Shown piece by piece: positions 37,683-48,096 of a DNA stretch of 64,000 nt. The first letter of the stretch is position 1. Each line of letters begins with the position of its first letter. The position numbers were made by a program, and so were the translations under genes. Origin of the DNA: Alisma plantago-aquatica (Eukaryota > Streptophyta > Magnoliopsida > Alismatales > Alismataceae); assembly GCA_963693085.1 (NCBI GenBank), contig OY856409.1:526674803-526738802 (forward strand), given 5' to 3'. The notes under the pieces are model-generated. The model was given only the letters and a program-made list of their open reading frames with translations, was not told the DNA's origin and did not search any database.

Positions 37683-37689
37683 TATATAA
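37683..37689 (+). promoter_or_regulatory. Candidate TATA box in the LARD 3' LTR
   Basis: TATATAA in a locally GC-richer stretch, followed about 20 bases later by C-rich sequence. It falls in the segment deleted from the 5' LTR. Confidence 0.45.
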
Positions 37690-39921
37690 CTCCTCCATTA
37701 AGTCTTTGCCCCCCTTTTCTTGGCCATTTGTGAACCATATCTCCCTCTCAACACTGCCCCTACCTTAGACCTTCTTTAGTAGCCTCCACACTATGGCGAG
37801 CATCTACAATAGCCACATATCACCTCTCCACAATCTGGGCACCCCTACGACTCCATGCGGGAAGTAAGCACCCCAACAACCCATTTTAGAGCGTCGGCTC
37901 CTTGGCAAACCCTAGTCGGCCGAAGCTATGGTGACCCCGCACAGCCACGTCGTTGCATGGGGAGTCAGCCCAGGAGATGAAGCTGGCCGAAAGAGGGCTT
38001 CTTCCCTAACTATTGGATGGAGTCGGGCCCACTGTGAACCTTGGATTGAAGGCCCCAATCTCTCTCTCCCTCTCTTTTCATCTCTTATGCATGGGTGGCG
38101 TTTGGGTGGGTGATGATAAGAAATTGTAGAGTGCTCGTTGGATTTTGTGGGCATCCAACAATGGTCGGCAAACCCCAAGAGAGTAGGGTCAACACTGGGG
38201 AAGCGCCCTATTCAGCCTCTCCCCGACCCTTGAATCAAGATCCAATGGACCATATCCACTATTTTTGAGGTAAACTTGCAACATGCATATCTCTTCACTC
38301 CTTTGTCCTTTTTGGTCATGTTATATATGATTTATGATCCTTTCAATGAGATCTACCTAATGATGCTAGTTTAATGGATTGATTCTATTTGTAGTTCCAC
38401 TGATAATGTAGGAATGATCTCTTTGATTTATTTTATATGTTTTAACCTATTTAATGCATCACATATGATATTTAGTCTTTTATAGCCCCTGAAACATTAT
38501 AATTTAACTCTTTGTTATTGTGATTGAGGTCTTGGACCATCTAATGCACCATAATGTTTCATCTTGACTTTTCATGACTACGTTGCCCTAAAATTACTCT
38601 TTTGTGTAATATTTTGATGCAACTTGTCTATATATGAGGTTTGGACCTAACTTACCATCATACCATTATTGAACTTCGAAATTAGTAGATCCTAAGATCA
38701 TTTGTGCATTGCTTGACTAGTTCTTTACGCATCCTTGCTTGAAATATCTCTTGTGTACCTTGATATGCCCAATTTGAAGTGTTTAGGACTTATGTAATTT
38801 GGATCCTTTTTCTTGTGCTAAAGTGAATCTCTAATATCCAAATCTTTATGTTTACTTCCAAATCAGTCCTTGAATAACTTGTAAGATTAATTGCCTAGTA
38901 GTATACTCATATGTATCTTTGACTTCATGTAGCACACTTATGGCATGTAACATGTTCTAGATGCACATGTTGAGTGTCGTTCCCTAATCTTGCTAGATCA
39001 TAACCTAATGATGTTACACATGTATCTTAAGACTTCAAATCAGTAGATTTACCCTACTTTTAGCACTAAATACCAACTTGATCTATCATATGCTCCCAAT
39101 GCTTCTATGACTTGGAATATTTGACCCTATTGCATGAATCGATCTTATATGCCTAGTTATGATCTGACATGGTTGAAAATTGATGTAAACCTAAATATCA
39201 TGACTCCTTTACTCCTAAATCAGAGTTTATCTTTATCTAGTCCTACTCATGATATGGATATATCACCTAGAATTAAGGTGTTGATGTGACCTTTGAACTA
39301 TGGTTGATTGATTGCATGGTTGCACAAAACTTTGGACCTAAGTTGATCTATTTGAAACCTAGTTCTAGGGGAACATACACATGAGTTATATCATGTTTAT
39401 TTGAATCAGATATAGTTATCTAAGACACTATGTTGCTTATGTTTATATCCTAGGTCCATGTTGGCTTGGGCCTTCACTAAGTATCTTACTCAAGAATCAT
39501 AACTCACGAGGTACGTTTCATGTTGACCCTATTATTATATTGGCTTGCTTGTATGTATGCTCATATGAATGCTTGGCTACTTACTTGGTTGAGCTATTGT
39601 TCTTGTGATTACTACTTCCATTTTTGAGTATTTTATGTTGAAAAAACCTGAAATATAATGTACAAAAATCTATTATGCAACCTAATTTTGACATAATGGA
39701 TAATGGAACCTAAAACATACTTTGTATAAAATGATATATTTGAGTGTTCTCTCTTTATTTCTTCTTCTTGACTATGATCATATTTCTAACCGAGCAAAAT
39801 TTAGTATTATTCTTAAACTGTTTATATGCCTTTTCATAGCGTACTTAATGCTTTAGCACTAATATGTTTCGTTTATAAAATTTGTAGTTTCCAAATTAAG
39901 ATTTGTGTCACTCTAGACTCT

Positions 39922-39999
39922 ATACTACAAAATGAAACACCAATGGCATATTAGAAATGGATACTATGAAATGAAACACCAATGGAATATTAGAAATGG
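39922..39999 (+). repeat. 39-bp tandem duplication in the LARD 3' LTR
   Basis: atactacaaaatgaaacacc... (39922-39960) and atactatgaaatgaaacacc... (39961-39999). The 5' LTR has a single copy near 34955, so the duplication arose in this copy after insertion, or was lost from the other. Confidence 0.85.
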
Positions 40000-40187
40000 A
40001 ATGGGTACATGTCTCTTATCTCCATGCTTAATATCTTGTTATCTCTTACCTTGTTCTTATTTGTGGTTTTATTCATGCATATGTTATGTGATCCATTCTA
40101 GGTATGGGCACCCAGGTCCACTTTCCTTTGGCTATGTAGCCATTTGGAGTCTGGTCTTTGGGTAACAAACGGTTCTGTGACAGTCAC

Positions 40188-42330
40188 TATCGGAAATGGC
40201 TAGAACCATGCTTTTAGAGTATGACTCTCCAAAGAAGTTTTGGGCCAAAGTCGTTAGTACCTAATGTTTTGTGGAAAATCGGGTTTTCACATCCCTCTTT
40301 GAAAAAAAAAACCTTTAAGCTATGGCATAGTAGGAAACCTTTTATCGAGTATTTTCACATTTTTGGGTGTCCTTGCTTTGTTTTGAATACGAAAAATTCT
40401 CTTGACAAGTTTGATTTGAAATTGTACAAGGCTTTCATTTGTGGATATAACACTACTAGCAAGGCTTATAGAGTGTATAATGTTGATCTATCTAAAGTAG
40501 AAGAATCTATTAATGTCAAACTTATTGAGATTAACCCCTCTATTTCTTAGGATATGGCTAATGATGATGTTGCAGATGAGGTAATTCCTATCTTAAAAGA
40601 ATTCAACATCACCCAAAAAGGAAAAGAGGTGATCACTCAAGAAGAAGATATAGATGAAGAAAAGAAGGATACAACCCCCACTTTGCAAATAATCATCCTA
40701 AAGAGATAATCATAGGGGATCCCTTTGAAAGAGTGAATACGTGTGTTTTCTACAACAAGCCAACAACGCCTTCATTTCATAGCTTGAGCCATAAAATGTC
40801 AAACAAGATCTTGGGGATGATGAGTGGATCCTAGCCATGTAGGAAGAACTAGAGCAATTCGAGAAGAACAGAGTGTGGACTCTAGTGCCAAGAACATGTA
40901 ATAGAAAGATCATTGGTACTAAGTGGGTCTACCTCAACAAGCTAGATGAAAGAGGCAAAGTGGTAAGTAACAAAGCAAGGTTAGTGGCTCAAGGCTACAA
41001 TCAACAGGAAGGTATATATTTTGATGAAACATATGCACCTCTAGAAAGACTTGAGTCAATTAGAATGTTTCTTTCTTTTTCTAGTTACAAGAATTTCTTT
41101 CTATATCAAATGGATGTTAAAAGTACATTTTCGAATGATACAATTGAGGAGGAAGTGTATGTTGCACAACATCTAGGCCTTGAACATGATAGTTTTCCTA
41201 ACCATGTTTATCTATTACAAAAACCTCACTATGATCTCAAACAAGCACCTCAAGCTTGGTATGAAAAACTAAAGAACTTTTTGTTAGATCATGGGTATAT
41301 CATGGGCAATGTAGATTCTACCTTATTTCTTAAACACACTTCTAACAATTTTCTTATCATTCAAATCTATGTTGATGATATTATTTTTGTCAAAACTAAT
41401 CTTGATCTTTGCAAGGAGTTTAGTGATCTTATGCAGAGTGAGTTCGAGATGAGCATGATGGGTGAGCTTACTTTCTTCCTCAACTTTCAAATCAAGCAAG
41501 CTAAAGATGAGAACTTCATCAACCAAGGAAATTACACAAGTGAGCTACTTAAGTGCTTTAGGATGGAGAACACCAAGACGATGGACACCCCCATGTCAAA
41601 CACCGTCAAATTTGATAGAGATGAAGAAGGTGAAAAAGTGGATGAGAAGCTCTATAGAGGTATGATTGGAAGTTTACTTTATTTAACTACCTCTAGACCT
41701 GACATAATGTTTAGTGTTGGCTTATGTACTCTCTTTCAATCAAATCCCAAGAAATCACATCTTGTAGATTTTAAAAGGATTTTAAGGTACTTAACCAAAA
41801 CCCAAAATTTTGGCATATGGTATCTTAAGTGAAGGAACTTTACTCTTACTGCTTATAGTGATGCTGATTATGAAGGATGTTTGATTGACAGAAAGTGCAC
41901 AAATGGCACTTGCTTCCTCCTGGGACCATGCTTGGTGTCTTGGTTTTCCAAGAAACAGAGCACAGTGGCTCTATCAACTACCGAGGCTGAATACATTACA
42001 GCTGGGAGTTGTTGTGCCCAGGTTCTATGGATGAAGAAAATGGTCCAAGACTTTAACATTTATTTTGATGTTTCTCCTATCTTTTGTGATATACTAGTGC
42101 AATCAATTTATCTTACAATCCTACATTTCATAGTAGAGCCAAGCACATAGAGGTCCGTCGTCATTTTCTTCATGATCACATTGCCAAGAAGGATATTTAT
42201 ATCATGCATGTGGACATGGAAAATCAGTTGGTGGACATTTTACTAAACCTCTAGTTAGAGAGAAATTTAATTTTATTAGATCTAAGTTGCTCATAGTTGC
42301 TTTGAATGAATCTGATATGCCTTCTAGCTA
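40188..42330 (+). pseudogene. SIRE pol part 2: integrase end, RT, RNase H
   Basis: Resumes after GTCAC with SEMARTMLLEYDSPKKFWA, then PFIEYFHIFGCPCFVLN (about 40336-40390), the copia integrase C-terminal region. The RT is a 319-residue open frame at 40873-41832. It starts MWTLVPR, with KWVYLNKLDERG, KARLVAQGYNQ, YQMDVKSTF (normally a D-V-K-x-A-F type word), YDLKQAPQAWYEKL, and catalytic YVDDIIF at 41368-41388 intact. After one stop, RNase H follows: YSDADYEG, GPCLVSWFSKKQSTVALSTTEAEY (split across 41933-42000), and RAKHIEVRRHFL after a frameshift near 42120. The end reads LVDI-TKPL. Several stops and frameshifts. Confidence 0.9.
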
Positions 42331-42929
42331 GTTTCTAACTATGGTATATGTTTTTCTCATGTCTTGATCACCCTCGCTTGCTAAAGTGCTAAATTTTTGT
42401 GTTCTTATGCCTTATTTTTTCGCTTGTTTTGGGTATGTCTAGGAAACGATTGTTTTATCACTAAATAGTACCCAATGATGAGTGATATGTTCCTAAGTAT
42501 GTTTAAAATGAAAAATGGATCAGAAAAATAAATTTAATTAGCACTCACATGGCTAGAAACTAGAATTTCTAATGTTGGGATAGGACTTTTGTCGGTCGAG
42601 TTGCCAACTCGACCGATTGGTGGCTGATGGATTTTGTAAAAAGCCATTTGGTCGAGTTTCATTCTCTTAGAACTCGACCGATGGCCGGGTTGGACCAAAT
42701 CTTAAGTAGGGTTTGGCCGACTACTCTCCCTCTCAACTAGAAAAAAGTCGACCGATCCTCCTCCATCTCTCTCAAGCTCTCAACCCTAGCCCCAACCTTC
42801 CCTCTCCTAGCCCTAGACAACCTTCATTTGACCTACCTAGCACCCTTTCCTATCTGTCCTAGGTGGTTAGACGGCCCTTGGTGGTGTTTCTCTCTTGTTT
42901 GGTCTCTCAATCTTCTTCATTTTGGCTCC
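42331..42929 (+). promoter_or_regulatory. Pol-env spacer with CTCGACCGA-type motifs
   Basis: Between pol and the third ORF, 42593-42690 holds ggtcgagttgccaactcgac, ggtcgagtttcattc and aactcgaccgatgg, and 42748 has gtcgaccgat. The same motifs occur in the LTR U3 region (28005-28200 and 45660-45860). A CT-rich leader (42720-42830) precedes the ORF. The resemblance is seen directly. A promoter role for the third ORF is inference. Confidence 0.4.
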
Positions 42930-44555
42930 ATGGCATCCAATAGAAGAATGAGGGCCGCACCTTCTGGAGCACCATCATCTTCCTCCAACTCTCACCTCAT
43001 TCCCTTCGATGTCACCTTCTCTATTTCAAACGAAGCTCTAAATAGGCACAAGGAGATCCTTCCTAGGAACCCTTTCCCTTTTCATGCCTTGTTTGAGCCT
43101 CGTCCATGTAAATAAGAGGTGATAGTTGAGGTTCCCAAGTTGCTTTATGACCATCACCTTGCATCCCTGAGTGTCGAATGCCGGTGCTTTCACAATTCCA
43201 TTACAAGAACTAAGGCGGTTCATGAATTATACACCTATCATGGAATACTAATAATCAAGTGATTATCACCTCTATGATTTTTGGTAAGAAATTCACAATC
43301 TCATACGATACTTTGAATATGTTTTTCAATGGTATTGAGGTAACCGACACATGGAAGAAAGACTATCCTGAGTATTTTGACCTTCTTGACCCTGAGTCCT
43401 TCTAGAAGCAATATTTATATTACTCTCTCTGATATTCATAAATTCTTGAAGAAGCACCATACACCCTATAGGAGGAAATCCACCATCCCATCCTATTCCT
43501 TGGGTCTCAAAAATGCATACTTACTTTGGTAGTCAATTGTAATATTCACCCCAAGAAGAATCAAACTAAAATTGCAGAGAATACCGTAGTAATTGTATTT
43601 TTTCTTTTGAAGAACATAGGAGTCAATTGGTTTAGATACATTCTCCACCACATGACAGACTTTCACTCCGGGAAGAATACCCAAGGCACCCACCCTCCCT
43701 ACTCAGACTTGAACCTTTATGACTGAGAAGTCTCTTTTTCATGATTTTCACTATAAACCTTCTAGAAAATGAGTCTGTATCAGTGAGACCACTACCAAGA
43801 AAACCTTCTTTCCTACATATTCTTCCACCACACCTGGAGCCTCTACCTCCACCTGGGAACCTCCACCTCTGCCACCCTCCTGACCTGCCTGCCCCTTGTT
43901 TAATGTATCTAATGAAGCCCTCATGGGTTACATAGTGGATCAGCAGGCGTACAACCTACTAGTTCAGGAGCATCTGCATCAGGATCTTTGTCAAATCATG
44001 TCAACCATAAACCTATCCTATATCCATCCTTCTCCTACCTACCAGCCCTACCCAAGTGGTGATTATGCTTCCTATGCATATAATCACTTCTACCCGAACC
44101 CTCCACCTGCTGCTTCCGTAGCTACACCCTCTCCTACTGGTGGATCTGCCCCTGCACCTACCACTGGAGTGCTACCTCTACCTACTGACCCCATAGCTAC
44201 CCTACTTGCAGGCCTTGGCACTTCTACTCCCACTTTCCCTCAGACCATGGAGCTTCATGATCTTGGCATGACTTGGGATGAGGAAAATACCATGTGGCCC
44301 GATCACGATTTCAGTCCTTCTGCCGATGAGGAGATGCCTGACCAGGTTGATGAGGAAATTGTTGTTGATGTCGAGGAGGCTTCTGAGGATTATGGCCATG
44401 AGGATGGTTCTGATGATGATGGCTTTTCTAGTGCCTCTAGTGATGAAGGTGATGTAGTTGTCACTGCTACACTTTCAGACAATGATGAGGACTACGAGCC
44501 TGAGGTTGATGCTGCTGATGATGACCCTTTAGACATAGATAGCTTAGATGTTTAG
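42930..44555 (+). pseudogene. SIRE third ORF, envelope-like protein, decayed
   Basis: SIRE/Maximus elements carry an extra ORF between pol and the 3' LTR, often called envelope-like, of unproven function. The start is ATG 42930 (MASNRRMRAAPSGAPSSSSN), followed by FDVTFSISNEALNRH-EILPRN, resembling the F-...EA...R N-terminal pattern of these proteins. The frame breaks at 43114 and continues in pieces. The final piece, 43896-44555, has QAYNLLVQEHLHQDL, a proline/serine/threonine-rich middle and a strongly acidic tail (SEDYGHEDGSDDDGF, DNDEDYEPEVD). No clear transmembrane segment is visible in the surviving frames. Confidence 0.65.
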
Positions 44556-45336
44556 ATGTTTTAGCTTTTAGTTTTTATATGTTGATCATATACATCTTTC
44601 TAGACTATTTTGTACTTAACACATCTGGGCACATTATCTGAGATGTACTATTGTCATCATCATGTTGTTTTCGTCGTTTGGCTTGTAGTTGTTTTGAGGA
44701 CATGCTTTCATTGTTTTAATCTTAATAACATGTACCCCTACTCTCTGGTTGACTATATCTCATGAGTTAGTGGAATGTTACCCATATTTTGATTATGACA
44801 CATGTTTCTTATTTCTCTCTCGTCTCTGTTTGATGTGTGTTACGTGGTTACAAGTTTTATCTTATGGTTGGATGTTTTTGGTTGTACTTGTAGAAGACTT
44901 ATTTTTTTTCTCTTCTACCCCTTTTTTTTATAATGCCAAAAGGGGGAGAGAATTTCAATGTTTTGTAGCTCAACCATATTGTTTTTACTACCTATATGAT
45001 CCTTTTCTTGTCTAAGAATATGTTTTATCATGTGACCTGCTAAAGGACCATGTAGTATACATGTTATATAGTTTTATGTAGAAAGACTGATATGATCCTT
45101 TTCTTGTCTAAGAATATGTTTTATCATGTGACTTGCCAAAGGACCATGTGTATACATGCTATATAGTTTATGTAGAAAGAGTAACTATGCAGGTAAGAGT
45201 GAGCATAGATCGAGGGGCAGTAGTTCACATTGTTCGAATTATGAATCCCCTTGCAATTTATAAGGCCAAGGTATAACTTTACATATTCTTTTCAATATGT
45301 AGAGGAATGGTTTGTCATTGCCAAAAAATGAGAGAA
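44556..45336 (+). other. SIRE 3' untranslated region with polypurine tracts
   Basis: At 44935-44954 the stretch ccaaaagggggagagaattt matches the polypurine-like word typical of SIRE elements. A second purine-rich stretch (ccaaaaaatgagagaa, 45321-45336) abuts the TG of the 3' LTR and is the position expected for the priming polypurine tract, though it carries one T. A 96-bp tandem duplication lies at 44995-45180. Confidence 0.6.
44995..45180 (+). repeat. 96-bp tandem duplication in the SIRE 3' region
   Basis: Units begin tatgatccttttcttgtcta at 44995 and 45091 and end in tgtagaaaga. The second unit is a few bases shorter. Confidence 0.9.
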
Positions 45337-46788
45337 TGTTGACTTGAGAGTTATACATTGTCCATATTTTGATAATGACTTAACCATTTCATTCATATGT
45401 ATCTAATATGTTTGTTAAAGATTAATTTCAAGCATTAGGTACACAAAAAGGATCAAATTCACCAAGACCTAGCTTGTCCAAGTTCAAGTCAAAAGCAATG
45501 TAAATGTGCAATTTGGGAAATCACTTCAAATTACCTTAGAATATTTTTGGTAATCATTTGTATTGATGATATGACTTGTAACTAAAAAATCAGGGACACT
45601 CAATTGCATCGTTTGATCACTCAAAAATTATTTTGAAAAATTTGTTACAACAACTTAATTGGTCGAATTTGAATCTTGACAGACCAATGATAGATTTTTG
45701 GAAATGATTATATCGATCAAGTTGTATACTGACGGAACCCGACCGACCAACTTTCTGACGAAACTTTAATTTGGCTGATCAGTTGAGTTATTCTAAGACA
45801 AACTCGACCAATAGTTTGAAAATTGACTTTGTCAGATAGTGGATCGATCGAGTTACCTTTATTGAAACTTGACTGAATGCACTATACGAAAAATGCAATA
45901 AAAGTGATTCAACCATTGGAGAGTTGTTAGAAACAAAAATACATCTGTTGCATGTTGTAAAGCGGCTATTTTTGTTCTTAAGTGATCTCACACTCAAAGG
46001 AACACCCCTAGCTATAAATAGGGCCTCTTAGAGTTCATTTCAATATTGCTCATTCATGCTATCCTTGGTCCTTGCTATAGCTGAGTGTGCTAAACTCTTT
46101 TGAGCCTCTTTCTCTCTCTCATTAACAAAGCATTTCGTAATTATGAGTAAGTTAGACATGGTGTAAGAGAGCTACCTCATTGTTATCTTATAAATCTCTC
46201 CATATTCCCACTTCCTAATCCCCTTTCTCAAAGAGCAAAGGCTAAAGTGATCTTCTCCGAGTGAAGGAGGAGTCATTGTTCTTCTTCAGGGCTAAGGAAG
46301 TTGTGAAGATTTTCTCCAAGTGAAGGAGAAGGACAAGGCAGAAGATCCAAGGGGCTTGGTGGATAAATCCTCAAGGATGAAGACTTGTTGCAAGGAGGAG
46401 ATGTCCTAGGATAAGGAATCGAGCTGCTTGTTAGAATGAGTAACACCTAGTATGAGGTAGAAGACTATCTATTAGATAGGTAAGCCCTTGGATGTAAGGT
46501 ACTCTTCTTATATGTCTTATAATAGAATATAAATATACATGGGTTGTAAAGTCCTAAAGGTTGACCTCTATAGGTAGTTGATGGTCTCCTAGTTTCGAGA
46601 TTGAAATCACTCTAAACATCTTGTCCAAGTATTTGTTTCAATCTCTTTCATCTTTGCTATGCTTATTTAGATAGGACGACAAATTTATTTTTAGCATTTA
46701 GTTTCAATTGATATAATTTGAAGATCTAATTATTCTTGTGTAAGTTTTGAAGCTTTATTCACCCCCCTCTAGAGCCCTAGATCCAACA
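45337..46788 (+). repeat. 3' LTR of the SIRE-type copia element
   Basis: Aligns with 27685-29143 from end to end. TATA box TATAAATAG at 46013-46021. Ends ...CCTAGATCCAACA at 46788, followed by the TATTT duplication. Confidence 0.92.
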
Positions 46789-46793
46789 TATTT

Positions 46794-47374
46794 AGAATTG
46801 GTTCTTCTGGTATTGAAGTGTTATGGACATATATATATTTTTCCCATGAGTGAGAACCATTCTCAACATCATATACTAGTCGAAGAAGTTATTCCCATTC
46901 AACTTTCATTCTTAATGACCGATTATAACAAGAGCCGTTCAGATTGGTGTCTGAAATTGCAGGTTCCTTCCAAAAAATTGTTGGGGGCGTATATCCGTAG
47001 ATCATCGAATAAGTAGTATACCAATTTCAGGGGAAATGTTAAGGTTATTCTTAGCTAAATAGTTAATCCATAGAATAAATTGTATGCTCCATGAACCTGA
47101 CAAATTTGATTCTGCACGCATTCTGATTAGGTCACTCTACATGCCTCTCTTAATAAGACGCTGGATGAATAGTCACAGGCAGGCATGGAGACCCAAAATT
47201 GACCAACAATCAGTCAAAAATGTACAAGCCAACGATCTGTCAGGCAGGACCACCCGGATTAAGAGCCAAGGCACAACCGAGGGTCGAGAAGAAATAATTG
47301 CATATATCCATTTTGGAAATTTGGTATCTTGCTGGCCTCGATTGCCAGCCGAGGTGGCAGATCATCGTCCGAAC
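46794..47374. other. Low-copy-looking spacer, no gene recognised
   Basis: Expected to continue the Tat remnant interrupted at 27684, but no Tat word was recognised. GC content rises from about 47160. Short open frames (46747-47016, 47084-47389) have no motif I can name. Confidence 0.35.
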
Positions 47375-47629
47375 TCAAGAACGAAATAGGCTGCCATCAT
47401 TCAACGCTGCTGCGGCCATTGAGGCCACAGCCTTAGCCCACGCCACAAGCTCCTCCTTCATCCTCCGCTCGTCTCTCCACAAGGCCGGGTCGATGGGGGT
47501 TCGGCAGTCAACAAGAATCAAACGGTTGCTTGTAGAAGGAGTCGGAAAGAAGATGGAGCGCGCCTCGTAAGAAATATCTGCACCGGCCAGCACGGTGCTT
47601 TGGGGAATGTTGATGCCTAAGTCGGCCAT
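47375..47629 (-). CDS. Candidate small host gene, hypothetical protein (84 residues)
   Basis: I do not recognise this protein. It stands out from its surroundings by an uninterrupted frame with many G/C-ending codons (gcc, gac, ggc, atc, aac). The start chosen is ATG 47629 (MADLGINIPQSTVLAGADIS). An upstream in-frame ATG at 47680 would add 17 residues. The middle contains RLILVDCRTPIDPALWRDE and the end is alanine-rich (AKAVASMAAAAL). No signal peptide or membrane segment is seen. A TATA-like box lies at 47713-47721 on the same strand. After the TGA, another frame stays open for about 45 codons (FLSSDDDLPPRLAIEA, upstream of about 47260), so the gene could be longer with a frameshift or a missed splice. 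It could also be a captured fragment in an unknown element. Confidence 0.4.
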   Translation of the reverse strand: MADLGINIPQSTVLAGADISYEARSIFFPTPSTSNRLILVDCRTPIDPALWRDERRMKEELVAWAKAVASMAAAALNDGSLFRS

Positions 47630-47712
47630 GGATATACTAGGAGAGAGGCGTCCTCGGAGGCGACTTTTGATTACTGGCACGGGGGAAGAGCTTTTGGTAT
47701 TTATCTTTGTAT

Positions 47713-47721
47713 ATAGAGGTT
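47713..47721 (-). promoter_or_regulatory. TATA-like box of the candidate gene
   Basis: On the minus strand CTCTATATACA, about 85-90 bases upstream of ATG 47629. A start site near 47685 would give a leader of about 55 bases. Confidence 0.35.
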
Positions 47722-47758
47722 GATTGTGAAGAAAAGTTGGAAGGCCGTCAATTTCTAT

Positions 47759-48096
47759 GTGGATATGTTTGGTTATCTAGATTTTACCGTATTGGATTGT
47801 ATTTTGGACTTCAGTTCCGTAAATTTTATGTTTGGTTTGCAGGATTGGAGAAATGGAGTTAATTTCAGAATTTTCAGACATAATAGGAATCTCACATTTT
47901 GGTCTTCATCAAAATTTTCCCGGACGCCAAAATCCATCATAGACAAGATGGTAGACATGAAAAAAAAAAAATCACACACTTGCAAAATCCAGCAAACCAA
48001 ACATAAAATTTTATTTTACGGGATTTTGAGAATGTAACATTTCAGTAATGTAGGATGGCATGATTTCAATCAATCATACTAACCAAATGTGCTCAT
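47759..48096. mobile_element. Tourist-like MITE
   Basis: The left end region reads gatatgtttggttatctaga and the right end, on the complementary strand, gagcacatttggttagtatg. Inner arms ccgtaaattttatgtttggtt followed by tgcaggatt (47817-47847) and its inverse aatccagcaaaccaaacata (47986-48005) form a second inverted pair. About 340 bases, no coding capacity. The target duplication is unclear, so the superfamily is tentative. It sits about 40 bases upstream of the TATA-like box at 47713. Confidence 0.45.

Larger units (their letters stand above)
32161..40182 (+). mobile_element. Large-LTR, non-coding retrotransposon (LARD-like) inserted in copia integrase
   Basis: TG...CA termini flanked by exact GTCAC at 32156-32160 and 40183-40187. 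The two LTRs are very long (3.0 and 3.2 kb) and the interior is only about 1.8 kb with no gag or pol. Such elements, called large retrotransposon derivatives, rely on proteins from other elements. The words ggggacaaaatttattttaa and a purine tract before the 3' LTR resemble the ends of chromovirus gypsy elements, so gypsy ancestry is likely. The transcription direction is given by the primer-binding site and polypurine tract (plus strand). Confidence 0.9.
36988..40182 (+). repeat. 3' LTR of the LARD-like element
   Basis: Starts TGTGATAGCCTAAGTTTTTC and ends ggttctgtgaca. It keeps the TATATAA box (37683-37689) missing from the other LTR and has a 39-bp tandem duplication at 39922-39999 that the 5' LTR lacks. 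Confidence 0.9.
27685..46788 (+). mobile_element. SIRE/Maximus-type Ty1/copia element, full length, interrupted
   Basis: LTRs at 27685-29143 and 45337-46788 align from end to end. The element is flanked by exact TATTT at 27680-27684 and 46789-46793. Internal order is primer-binding site, gag, protease, integrase, RT, RNase H, then an extra envelope-like ORF before the 3' LTR. That order, with a third ORF, defines the SIRE/Maximus lineage. Removing the 8.0-kb insert at 32161-40182 leaves about 11.1 kb. By eye the LTRs differ at roughly one base in ten, so it is an old copy. All ORFs are broken. Confidence 0.92.

Noticed and set aside
44935..44954. Start of the SIRE 3' LTR at the purine-rich word ccaaaagggggagag
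   Set aside because: The LTR alignment and the TATTT duplication place the 3' LTR at 45337-46788, so this is an internal polypurine-like tract.
46747..47016. Possible organellar DNA insertion
   Set aside because: Short open frame with no word I can match to a plastid or mitochondrial gene. Not enough to support a call.
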